Source of the DNA: Amoebophrya sp. A120
Taxonomy: Eukaryota; Sar; Dinophyceae; Syndiniales; Amoebophryaceae
DNA length: 64,000 bases
Assembly: GCA_905178155.1 (NCBI GenBank)
Contig: CAJINV010000006.1
Span: 1,737,876-1,801,875, forward strand
Direction of reading: 5' to 3'
The notes under the pieces were generated by a model. The model did no database searches, had not been told where the DNA came from, and worked only from the letters and a program-made list of their open reading frames with translations. The number at the start of each line of letters is the position of its first letter. The first letter of the stretch is position 1. The position numbers and the translations under genes are program-made. Positions 10,901-20,465 of this stretch are shown here, piece by piece.

Positions 10901-13900
10901 CAGAGTGACCCTCCCCATGGCGGGAGGGGGCGTCGCGGTAGAGCAAAGTGATATTCATTGCAAATATGTCTGGGTGGTCTGGAAGGTTGCAACTTGTGAT
11001 GCTGTCTCTGCATTCTAAAAAAATCTGTATTGTATGACCAGCAAGTAGAGGGGTCCAGTTTGTGCTACGTGGAGAGAGCATTTCTCATGCGGAATAGGCA
11101 TCAGGAAGCCCTCCAAAAATCTGTGATGCTAGGTTGTGCAACATTACAGGCGTCACGGGTCATGTAAGATTTGCATCACACGTCTTGCATTCTTCCAGAC
11201 CTCCCAGGCAGTATTTGCATTCCATAAGTGAGGAAGAGCCACCACCACCGGTAAACCCCATGCCGCTGCAGGAGGCGTGGAGCCAGAGTGTGGGGAACGC
11301 AAAGTTATCAAATGCAAAGATGTCTGGATGTCTGGGCGGAGGTTGCGAGATCATTTGTCGTGCTAGTCGGGCATGACTCTGAGCTCTGTATTAATTCCGT
11401 GGCCGCAAAGAGCACGTCTTGCCTGTCATGTAAATAAAACGCAGTTTCTCATGCGGAGTTATTTGCAACTCAGAATCACGGAAAGAGTTGTCATGCTGGG
11501 CAGCGCATTACAGTGTGCTCACTATTCCCTTTCTTGCATCACAAGTTTCCATACCCAGGCAAAGGCATTTTTGCAATGCATAAAAGTCCTCATCCAACAA
11601 TAACCTTGGAACAAGCGGCGCGACCAGCAGCTCGTCGAGACCCGGTACGGGCCGCGGCGGGGGAAAGCAAGGCGGGAGTGGCGGCGGCCTGGCGGCGCTG
11701 AAGGGAGTAAATCTAAACATATGCATTGCAACAGTATCCGATACTAGTATACATAGATCGCATGACAAATTTCCTCAGCATGAGAAATAAAGATTTGTAA
11801 TGCGGATGGACCTTGAGAAAGAGATTTGCAATGCAGGAATGCGATTAGTACAACGAGTGTGGTGCTTTTGCAATGCATAAAACAAGGACGTGGACGATTT
11901 ACTGAATGAACAGGAGTATCCAGTGCAAGAAAAGGATCGTACTCGTATAAATGCATTAGAAATTATTTTCTCAGCATGAGAAATAAAATTTGTTATGCGG
12001 ATTGACCTTTAGAAAAAGATCTGTAATGCAAGGTTGGAATTACTACGAGTACGGTCGCGATGCTTTTGGATTTCATAAGGAGGAGCAAGGGGAGCCGGAC
12101 GACGAAACAAAAAAGCTATCCTGTGCAAAAGTATCGTACTCGTATTGCAATCATGCATTACAAATTTCCTTGTTAGGTCAAATCCGCATTACAAATTTTA
12201 TTTCTCATGCTGATGAAATTTGTAATGCATTTATACGAGTGCGATACTTTTGCAATGCATAAAAGCCACTCTTCAGCAATATCCTGTGCAAAGATAAAGA
12301 AAAGCATCGTACTCGTACGCAACTTCCCAGGAATGCATTACTACAAATCGCGATCTTCAGGTGAAACCGCATTACAAGAAATCTTAATGCTTCTCAGGCT
12401 CTACTAAATGTCATGCTATTCGTACTATGCGATACTTTATTTCCTTTTGCACTGCATAGGCAAAGACGACGTGCAATTTCTGGCAGAGGAGTTCAAGAAA
12501 CTGGACCAGCGGTTTGCCATCGCGAGCATCGACCGGCAGGAAATGGCAAAAATTCAGGCGGAGCTGGCAGTAAGCAGCGAGAAAGCGAGCGACTTGGAAT
12601 CGACTTGCAAGGCAGCGCGGGACTTGATATGCATTGCAGCTACGTCTGGGTCTGGAATAAACTTGTGATGCTAGGCTACGAGGAGTGACTGCTCTGTGAT
12701 TTTGTACAGCCAAGCATTATGAGAAATAAGATATACGTGTCGCGTCGTGTAGTTGCTCTTTCCGCATGACAAAGTGTGTTTTTGCGTGACAACAAGCAAA
12801 AGCATCTCTTCATCTTGGACACGACGCATCACAAACTCTTCAGTCATGCCAGACAAGCATGGCAAACAGTTGCATTCTACTTCCAGACCACCCAGACATA
12901 TTTGCATTGGATACTTGACGCAGAAATACCAAGTCGAAAAAACCAAATTGGAGGACGGCATGAAGAGAAGCAAATCGGTACCATCAAAATTTTTGTTTGT
13001 CATTGTCATGCGAACAACAAGAGTGCTAATATAGTGTCAATAACCTCTGTAGTCAACATCATGCGGTCTGTATTCACTACCAACACAAAAATTATTAGGT
13101 CGCCACCAAGTTGGCAGAGCGAGCGAACCTGGAGGACCAGCAAAATGACAGGGTACGGAAAACTATGAGAGTGTACAACTCGTACCCCTCCCTTTCATTT
13201 GTATGACATGAACAGCAACACAAACATAACTACACGTGGAGCCTGTGCATGACAAATTTATGTACCTACTGCTACTGTAGTAATGTTTGGGCTTCCAAAT
13301 AAATTTGTCATGCAAACAGTCCCACAACGCAGCGATTGGGTTCTGTTGATTTTGCATGGCAAATGAGGGCGAGGGGGGGTTGCGCACTCTCATAAAAACG
13401 GTGAGAAAACATGAAGACCACATTGCCTACCTTAAAAACCAGATGAAGGAAGCCAACGAGAAAAACGGAAAAGCTATAGCGAGAAAAAACTGTTTCACTG
13501 TGAACTTGTGATGCAGAAAATGGAACACAGAACTATTTGTCTTGCTACACGACCTGCAAGACATTGGATTTTCAAACGTGTTTTCGTCCCCTGGGAAGTG
13601 CGCGTGGCAAGTTTTCTTTGTCATGTAGGAGGAACTTGTGAAGCGAAACTCACAAAATGAAAATCGTCACAGTGAAACACTTTTTTCCCACGATAAAAGC
13701 GATCAAAGATCTACAGGCCGAGAACAGTAACCTGCGCAAGAAAAATATCGTACGAAAAAAGTTTGTCACAGTTACTAACTTGCAGGTTTTGCATTACAAA
13801 TTTTTTTAGCATCACAAGTTTTCCTTGTATTGCAGAAACACTAGGAAAATCCCCTATGAAGCTTGGCTGTGATGCATTTTTACGCATGACAGAAAATTTT

Positions 13901-15163
13901 GTATTGCAAGGATGCGCATGAGTGATCGTGACGAACTTTTTTTGTTTGATAAAAAACATGGAGCTGGAGCAGCAGCTGCGGACCATATGAACTGCAAAAG
14001 TATATCGTACTCGTATAAATGCATTACAAATTTTCCCAGCATGAGAAATTGAATTTGTCATGCGGATTTACCTTAAGAAAAAAATTTGTTATGCGTGACT
14101 GCAATTACTACGAGTGCGATAGTTTTGCACAGGATAAACCATATCGTCGAACAACAAGCAGCTGGAGAAATCCATCAACGAAAAGCAAACTGAGGTCGGG
14201 CTTCTTATGGCGTTCTCAAATTGGTTACCCTTACCCTCTCAGCTGTTGCGTGATCTGTCATGCAAAATTACCATCAGAGCCGACACGGCCAAGCAGCTTC
14301 GCATGACAAATTCTCGAAGGAGTGGCAAAGAGGCTGATAAAAATCTGTGCCATCAAATCTGTGATGCAAGACGCGCAAGATCCCCCCCTTTCATCACTCT
14401 TGCCCTCCGTGCATCACAAATCCGTGTAACAGTTGAGACGGTAACCGATTTGAGAATTCCATACTTGTGGAGCAGTGGCGGTCTCTATGACAGTGCACAA
14501 CTCCTCCCCGTCGTTCTCATTTCTCATGCAAAATACCAAATCCACGGCCACGCTTTCCCTCCTGTCACTATTATGCATGACAAGCTCTGGTATCCCAAGT
14601 AGCACTGGTGATGTACTCCAGTGCAACTTTGTCATGCAAATCCGGCACTCTTGCTGACGGTTGTATTGCTAAATATATAATGCTATACAAATGAGGGGAA
14701 GGGGGAGCTGTGCACTGTTATAGTCTCGTTCGGGGGAGTACTTCCGCGAAAAGTACGACTACGAGAACTCGCGGATTACCAAATGCAAATATGTCTGGGT
14801 CTGGAAGAATGCAGATTTTTCTCATGCTGTTTTTGCATGACACAGCAGGTCTGTTATGGAAGTCCTAGCATGATCACAGATATTTCATCGAGAACGTTCG
14901 GCAATGTTTAATCCGCAAGACAAATTCCCCTTTTTGGTGACAGGAAGTGGGCGCGTTTTGCTGCCTATGCATGAGACGAGATTTGCGCGTCTAGTGGAAT
15001 TCTCATCACAAGTTCGGATCCTCATCCTTCCAGACCCAGTCAGACATTTTTGCAGTTGATACGGATCACCAAGCTGCAAAACACGAACAAGCTGCTGCAA
15101 AGTCAGATCGCGGCGGCAAATGCCGGCTTCGACCGCTACTGCGAGCGGAAGGCGAAGATGTAG
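7964..15163 (+). CDS. Gene 2: coiled-coil protein, about 648 residues, 24 exons
   Basis: ATG at 7964 (MPEQLQQQSSAASSAAAAHH), stop TAG at 15161-15163. Residues 1-110 are Gln, Ser and Ala rich. A first coiled coil follows (about 118-215, starting KLERQVSQLEAKQ). A Ser/Gly/Pro linker spans about 215-415. A second long coiled coil runs to the C-terminus (KNQMKEANEKNGK, NMELEQQLRTISS). This suggests a structural scaffold, perhaps cytoskeletal or basal-body, but no family is recognised. There are 21 introners and two GT-AG introns (8444-8718, 12978-13098). My spliced tally is 1945 nt, one over a multiple of three. The extra base falls in exon 14727-14776 and may be a counting error, an assembly error or a real frameshift. 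All other joints keep frame. Confidence 0.8.
8203..8397 (-). mobile_element. Introner, family A
   Basis: TSD TTCGA / TTCGA; 195 bp, longer than most A copies. Confidence 0.9.
8444..8718 (+). other. GT-AG intron in gene 2
   Basis: Donor GTATTAG and acceptor CTGATCAG join SEG to DPSSPKS in frame. An A-type introner remnant lies inside it. Confidence 0.8.
8562..8692 (+). mobile_element. Introner remnant, family A, inside a GT-AG intron
   Basis: The left terminal repeat and interior are clear. The right terminal repeat is lost and no TSD is visible. Confidence 0.75.
9052..9277. mobile_element. Introner, family D
   Basis: TSD GCTCA / GCTCA. Confidence 0.92.
9337..9496 (-). mobile_element. Introner, family A
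   Basis: TSD CGCCT / CGCCT. Confidence 0.93.
9555..9817. mobile_element. Introner, family B
   Basis: TSD GCCGA / GCCGA. Confidence 0.93.
9908..10117. mobile_element. Introner, family D
   Basis: TSD GAATC / GAATC. Confidence 0.93.
10166..10481. mobile_element. Introner, family C
   Basis: TSD GGCGA / GGCGA. Confidence 0.93.
10520..10832. mobile_element. Introner, family C
   Basis: TSD GCGGC / GCGGC; the right end is AAA instead of ATA. Confidence 0.9.
10952..11226. mobile_element. Introner, family B
   Basis: TSD AGTGA / AGTGA. Confidence 0.92.
11306..11582. mobile_element. Introner, family B
   Basis: TSD AAAGT / AAAGT. Confidence 0.92.
11720..11879 (+). mobile_element. Introner, family A
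   Basis: TSD AAACA / AAACA. Confidence 0.92.
11917..12077 (+). mobile_element. Introner, family A
   Basis: TSD AGGAG / AGGAG. Confidence 0.92.
12117..12261 (-). mobile_element. Introner, family A
   Basis: TSD AAAGC / AAAGC. Only a 13-nt exon separates it from the next introner. Confidence 0.92.
12280..12458 (-). mobile_element. Introner, family A (divergent)
   Basis: TSD AGCAA / GGCAA, 4 of 5. Confidence 0.86.
12628..12913. mobile_element. Introner, family B
   Basis: TSD CTTGA / CTTGA. Confidence 0.92.
12978..13098 (+). other. GT-AG intron in gene 2
   Basis: Donor GTACCATC and acceptor ATTATTAG join RSKS to VATKLAER in phase 0. Confidence 0.75.
13164..13394. mobile_element. Introner, family D
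   Basis: TSD AAAAC / AAAAC. Confidence 0.92.
13475..13695. mobile_element. Introner, family F
   Basis: TSD AAAGC / AAAGC. Confidence 0.92.
13746..13951. mobile_element. Introner, family L
   Basis: TSD AAAAA / AAAAA (low information). The matching partner is at 54670. Confidence 0.87.
13986..14136 (+). mobile_element. Introner, family A
   Basis: TSD GACCA / AACCA, 4 of 5. Confidence 0.88.
14206..14463. mobile_element. Introner, family H
   Basis: TSD CTTCT / CTTGT, 4 of 5. A 17-nt exon follows. Confidence 0.86.
14486..14721. mobile_element. Introner, family D
   Basis: TSD GTCTC / GTCTC. Confidence 0.92.
14777..15061. mobile_element. Introner, family B
   Basis: TSD CGGAT / CGGAT; the left end is TAC. 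Confidence 0.9.
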
Positions 15164-15327
15164 TAGTTGATGAAACGGGAACGCGATCGCGAACGGACAG
15201 AGTGGTCTACTCGAGGACCGCTACAACTACAACTACATCGTCAATAAACCTTCTACTCACTGAATTTGTTGTTTTTCAACTACTTACTTTCATCAATCTT
15301 TATCTTTAATAGTGAACCACAACCAAT

Positions 15328-15735
15328 ACCAATTGCAAATTTTTCATCACAATCTTTTTACTATCTTTAGTGCAGATATGGAAGTGTCAGGATTGAAATC
15401 GTCAAAGTTGAAATAATTTGTGATGCATAAAATGCAACCCACAAAGTGCCTGCCTTGCAGAGTAGGCAAGGGAGGCACATTGCAAGGGGGGTAGAAATAG
15501 AGCTGCTAAAGTAGCATGACAGAAGGCGTCTTCCTTGTTACCCAAACAGCAATACAAACTGGATTTAAGCACCGCCAAAACTTGTCATGCGCCACTTGAA
15601 AACTGGGCTCCAACTGGCATCCATTTTATGCATGCCAAACTATTTCAACTCTGACGATTTGTTTCAAACCTGACACATCCATAGCAGAGCCACAAAAACC
15701 AATTGCAAATTTTTCATCACAATCTTTTACTACTT
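15328..15735 (+). repeat. 38-bp direct repeat flanking an introner
   Basis: ACCAATTGCAAATTTTTCAT and the following CACAATCTTTT occur at 15328-15365 and again at 15698-15735, on either side of the element at 15377-15683. Confidence 0.85.
15377..15683. mobile_element. Intergenic family E element
   Basis: TSD GCAGA / GCAGA. It is outside any coding sequence I can define, so insertion is not limited to exons. Confidence 0.9.
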
Positions 15736-16940
15736 TGTTCACCAAAACTATCCGTACAGTACTTCTGAAGATCATGGTGCACAGACAGTGCCATGAAGAA
15801 GGCCGTTGATGTGCATGGAACACCAGCACCACCAGAGGCGAGCATTTAGACTGAATTTTAGACACAATAAGGAGAAATATACCTCCACTCAAGTAGAGCT
15901 ACCTTCAAGAAATAAAGTTTAGGCCACTTGATTTTCATTTTAGACAACTTTGACAGCGAGGAGAAGTGAAGTGCAGGATATCAGCAGTTTTTAGCTGTAC
16001 TAACAGACTGTGCGCGACGGAGGAGGTGCGGGGGGGAGAATGCATTTCGAACAAACGGGCAGGTGGACGAGAGCAAGTGCTATGAGATTCGGCAATATGG
16101 TCGTGCTCTCGACGACGTCCGGTAATTATGTTGCGCCTGTTTCTAGTACTCCGCGACTTGTTATATCCTTTGAAGACAACAAGAACAGAAGTACTTCTAG
16201 ACCCTGTATTTACACTACGTTGATTAGACCATTTTATTTTTATTAACTCAAGTTGGCATTGCCGTTGGACTTGGAGCACGACTGTGCGGCACCAGTACTA
16301 CACCGTTTGATGCAACAATACGGTCGTAATATCTACTTCGTGCTTGATTCATCATGTACAGATTGATACGTGAATAGAAGGTGACGAAAGAAGAGAAAGG
16401 TAAAAATGGGCTCAGCCACCTCGTGTTGATTGCAGTTGTTGACTAGTATCGATCTTTGATGAAGAGGACAAGCAAGAAGTTCTGCGACGTCGCGTGTCAT
16501 CTGGTTCATGACATCCCCATCAGAAAACAACGACCAATTGTTGTTTTCTTAGAAGATCTACACTAGGTCTTCAAAAAATACCAGAACGCCGAGAACGAGT
16601 GCAAGAAAAAATATAAGTGACTGTACTACTAGACCGCCGCGTGGCCTTCTAGTTGATGACGACCGAGGGCAAGAAGGGAGACCGTAGCTCTAGAATGCGT
16701 GGCTCGAGCGGGAATGAGGGACAAGAACTCGAGAGTAGATCTTGTAGTTCATCGTGGGTTATGTTTGTATTTCCTATCTTTAGGAAAGTGAACAAAGAGG
16801 ACTTCATCTGATACCCTGCAACTACTACAGCACGTCGACTAAGTTGTAGAAACCAAAAGCAAAACACAAGCAAGGAGAGGAACAACTAGACCCACTAGTC
16901 TTCGTCTTCAGGGGTCGTGGTCGCAAAAGAAGAAACCATC

Positions 16941-18555
16941 ATGCTCGGCCTCCGTCCCAACATCGCCAAACTGCCCGAGATATGCACTGCAAAAGTATCG
17001 TACAACTCGTATAGAGCCATGCATAGCAAATTTCCCCAGCATGAGAAATAAAATTTGTAATGCGGATTTAGCTTAAGAACAAGATTTGTAGTGCATGGCT
17101 GCAATTACTATGAGTGCGATACTTTTGCAGCTCATACGAGAGGGGTAACAGCTGTGCGGCAGAAACCGCAAGGAAAACCACCGGCAGCCTCTACTACGAC
17201 TTTGCGGACAGAAAGGCACGAACTTTGTCGAGCGGGCAAGAACTTGCGGCCGCTGCTATAACCCGTTCAGGTGTTACAATCTCAAACGGTACAATAGAAT
17301 TTGGATTTTGTGTTGCATGACGAGCATGACAGACTCGGACAGCATTCCACTTTGCGCAATACAAATTTCGCCAGATTGTAGCGCGGTTTGGGACTCCAGA
17401 ACTTGTCATGCGCAAACCTATGAGAGTCGGCTACATAATGCACCTCTTGCATCACAGATTTCGATATTCTATTGTAACATTTGAGATTGTAACACCTGAG
17501 CAGATTATAGCTGCTGGTGCAACGAGTTCGACTTCCACCAAAACCACCAGATTCAAGTATCAAAAGGAAAAATCTTCCCTCCCCATATCGAAACGGTACG
17601 ATTCCGAAAATTTGTGTTGCTGATTTGAGACCACAAATCGGGTCTGTCTTGCAAGGAGATAAGCGCAGAGGCTTCCGCGCCATTATGGAAGCGATTTGGC
17701 ATGCTGTTGGGCCTAGGGGACGCACGTTTGTAATGCTAAACAACTAGACCCAAGCGCCCCTATCTAGGCTGAGGATCTGGCTGCGATGCCTTACTGCAAG
17801 ACAGCGCGCATTTGTGTACGGAAATCCCGCATCACAGATTTCCGTGTTGATATGGGGAGCGGGGCTTTTTCATTTTGATATCAAGTCCGCAGCCGCGAAG
17901 CCGATCTCGTCGAACCCGCAGCAATTTCCAATCGCCGCTTTGTCCGCATTATGAATTGCAAAAGTATCCGATACTTGTATAAAAAATGCATTACAAATTT
18001 CCTCAGCATGAGAAAGAAAATTTGTAATGCGAATTTACCTTGACAAAATACAATTGTAATACAACGAGTATCAGATACTTTTGCACAGGATACGCATCCA
18101 GACTTGCTAAGGAAGAGCTGGATGACGGGCCTATTTTGGTGGCGTGCCATATGGGGATGTCAGGATCGAAATCGTCAAAGTTGAAATAATCTGTAATGCA
18201 AAAAAGCCATACCAGCTGGAGCCCAGTTTGCAAGTGGCGCATGACAAATTTTGGCAGCATGGAAATCCAATTTGTCATGCTGCTTGGGCAGAGAAAACTG
18301 CTTTTGTCATGCTATTTTAGCAGCTCTGTCTCACACCCCAAACAGGATTATAATCGGCCTCAGTTGGCTGCTCTGCAAGACAGGCACTTTGCGTCTAGCA
18401 TTTTATGCATCACAAACTATTTCAACTTTGACGATTTCAATTCTGACGCTTCCATATGCCAGAAGCCGGTCGCAGTTTTGAAGGCACAAGAGGGCTTGAG
18501 AAAGAAGAGGCTTGGGGAGAAAATTTTGCCGGAGACCGTGAGGGCAGAAACGTAG
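16941..18555 (+). CDS. Gene 3: small unknown protein, 135 residues, 6 exons
   Basis: ATG at 16941 (MLGLRPNIAKLPERGNSCAA), stop TAG at 18553-18555. Exons 16941-16980, 17142-17256, 17515-17557, 17886-17949, 18098-18149 and 18462-18555 sum to 408 nt. The product is basic, Ser/Thr/Ala rich and ends in charged sequence (EKILPETVRAET). No signal peptide or membrane span is seen, and no domain is recognised. All five introns are introners of four families (A twice, C, E, M). A diverged copy of the last exon end and its downstream sequence lies at 20208-20435. Confidence 0.82.
16981..17136 (+). mobile_element. Introner, family A
   Basis: TSD CGAGA / CGAGA. Confidence 0.93.
17257..17509. mobile_element. 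Introner, family M
   Basis: TSD GCTGC / GCTGC. The only copy of this terminal repeat in the window. Confidence 0.9.
17558..17880. mobile_element. Introner, family C
   Basis: TSD TCAAG / TCAAG. Confidence 0.93.
17950..18092 (+). mobile_element. Introner, family A
   Basis: TSD CGCAT / CGCAT; 143 bp. Confidence 0.93.
18150..18456. mobile_element. Introner, family E
   Basis: TSD TGCCA / TGCCA. Confidence 0.93.
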
Positions 18556-18738
18556 TGAAATAAACTTTGATCATATAAGATGATGAATTTCTCACTGACA
18601 AAGCTATTTTAGTAATTTTTTTTGTATGATGCTCTTGCAGTTGTCTAGAATGCAATTTATCGTGCTACAGTTAACTTCACTGCATGAGACGAGAAGAAAC
18701 TTGGTGTAGTCATGCGTCTTTTGCAATTACAACTGCGT

Positions 18739-18985
18739 TATCAAATGTAAAAATGTCTGGGTCTGGAAGATTCATGCTGTTTTTGCATGACACAGAAGGT
18801 CTGGCATGGAAGCTCTAGCATCACAGGTTTCGAGAAGCTTCCGCAATGCCGAACCCGCATGAGAAATCCCCTATTTTGGCGACAGAATTGAGCAGCTTTT
18901 GCTACCGATGCATGAGAGATTTTTCTGTGTTCGAAAATGCGCATCACAAGTTCGGATCCTTCCAGACCCAGACATTTTTTACAGA
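18739..18985. mobile_element. Truncated introner, family B
   Basis: The left end and most of the right terminal repeat are present, but the last bases are replaced and no right TSD is seen. Sequence downstream becomes GC rich. Confidence 0.7.
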
Positions 18986-20207
18986 AAATTTTATAATCAA
19001 TACGAGTCGTATTAGACCGACGCAGAAAGCGCGCGCAATCGTATTGGTCCCATTGCTCGTATTGGTCGCCTCGTATTGACGTGGCGCCAGGGCCCCCAAG
19101 ATGGTAGGCCCGCCCAGCCGCCTGCCCTGATTGGTATACCGTAATCGCGTCGCGAAAAACGACCGCGCGCCGCTTGGAAACTTTTGAAAGTACTGAAGTA
19201 GCCACGCCACTAAAAAAAAAAACAACTCGGCGCCGCGCCTGCGGCGCGGCTTTTCCTTTTCCTTTTGGTAAACAACGGCTAACAAATTAATGGGAACTAG
19301 CGGGCGCTTGCTCTTGCTGGCGACGCCACTGTTTCCAAATACGCCCGCAGCGCAGCGCTGCTCCTTCTGCGCCCCTGACTCCTATGCTTCGCCATATGAG
19401 TTTGAGGGGCCGGGCAGAGTCAAGCATCGCCGCCATTCATCGGCGCCTGAGTTGGTTTGTTCCATCCTTGGACTCAGACTAGAAACAGGCTTCATTAGAA
19501 GTGGGGGGCCTCTCTCTCGAGATTTAGTTGTCCCAGGGGGACGAGGGCCCGACCGCGTATCATGTCCCGCGCCCGTCCTGTGTCATCTTAGAGGGGAAAG
19601 CCCCATGAAGATCGCAGCACCATGGAGCCGTGGGCCCGCACATTTTCGAAGGAAAGTTGAAGTGGCTATCTCAACGCTCCTCCATGCAGGAGAGTTGAAG
19701 GAGCCGCTTCAGCAACCTTTGCACCTCTTTTGTCCTTCATTTCTGCATGACAAATTTCCAAACTTGGAAACTTGGCATCCATAAATGAAGGGCCACAGAA
19801 TGAAAGCCAAAGTTGTTGAAGTGGCCACTTCGGCTTTTCCTCCATCGGAGATAGGAAAGTTTAAGTGGCCGCTTCGTCAGCAGTGAGTAGTTTGTTTGCC
19901 CCTCATTTCTGCATTGCACATTGCCAATCATGGTGGCAATTTGTATAAGCTGAAACGAAGGACAAAGAAAAGCGCTTCCTTTGTGCTTCGAAAGTTCCGG
20001 CTCCCGCTCGTGGGAGAACGAAAAAGCTGTGACGTGAGTAAAGATTTTACTGCTCAGGTCCGGCGGCCTATTAAGTAAAACTTTTACTCAGGTCCGATGG
20101 CCTGAGTAAAATCTTCAGCCAGGAGGAGCAGGGCCATGCCGAAAAAATTGCTCGCGAGCGGTCGGGATGAGAAAAACCCGCTTGAAAATTCAGAAAACGC
20201 TTGCCTT
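18986..20207. other. GC-rich insert A
   Basis: Base composition differs from the flanks. It holds two diverged copies of a roughly 65-bp unit (near 19650-19715 and 19805-19880) and a hairpin near 20078-20110 with arms TTTTACTCAGG and CCTGAGTAAAA. An open frame at 19290-19784 matches nothing I know. Confidence 0.5.
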
Positions 20208-20465
20208 GAGAAAATTTTGCCGGAGACCGTGAGGGCAGAAACGTAGTGAAATAAAGATAAACTTTGATATAAGATGATGAACCTGTTCCAACTAACAAAT
20301 TCATTTTGAATTTTTTGTATGATGAGATGCTCTTGCAGTAAGTAGTTGTCTAGAATGCAATTTATCGTGCTATAGTTTTCTGCATCCGAGGAGCAAGCTG
20401 ATGTCAGGTTGCGTTTTTTGCAACGACAACTACATAATATCATCAGGTACGTCCGTCTTCACAGC

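Larger units (their letters stand above)
15164..16940. other. Intergenic, gene 2 to gene 3
   Basis: Holds one intact E-type element between two copies of a 38-bp repeat. The remainder shows no coding frame I trust. Confidence 0.5.
18517..20435 (+). repeat. Duplicated 3' end of gene 3 flanking a GC-rich insert
   Basis: About 220 bp at 18517-18738, from the last codons of gene 3 (KILPETVRAET) into its 3' flank, recurs diverged at 20208-20435. The interval holds a truncated B element and GC-rich sequence. Confidence 0.85.

Noticed and set aside
19290-19784. 164-codon frame in GC-rich insert A
   Set aside because: It shows no domain, its composition follows the insert and there is no continuity with neighbouring exons. 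Probably not a gene.
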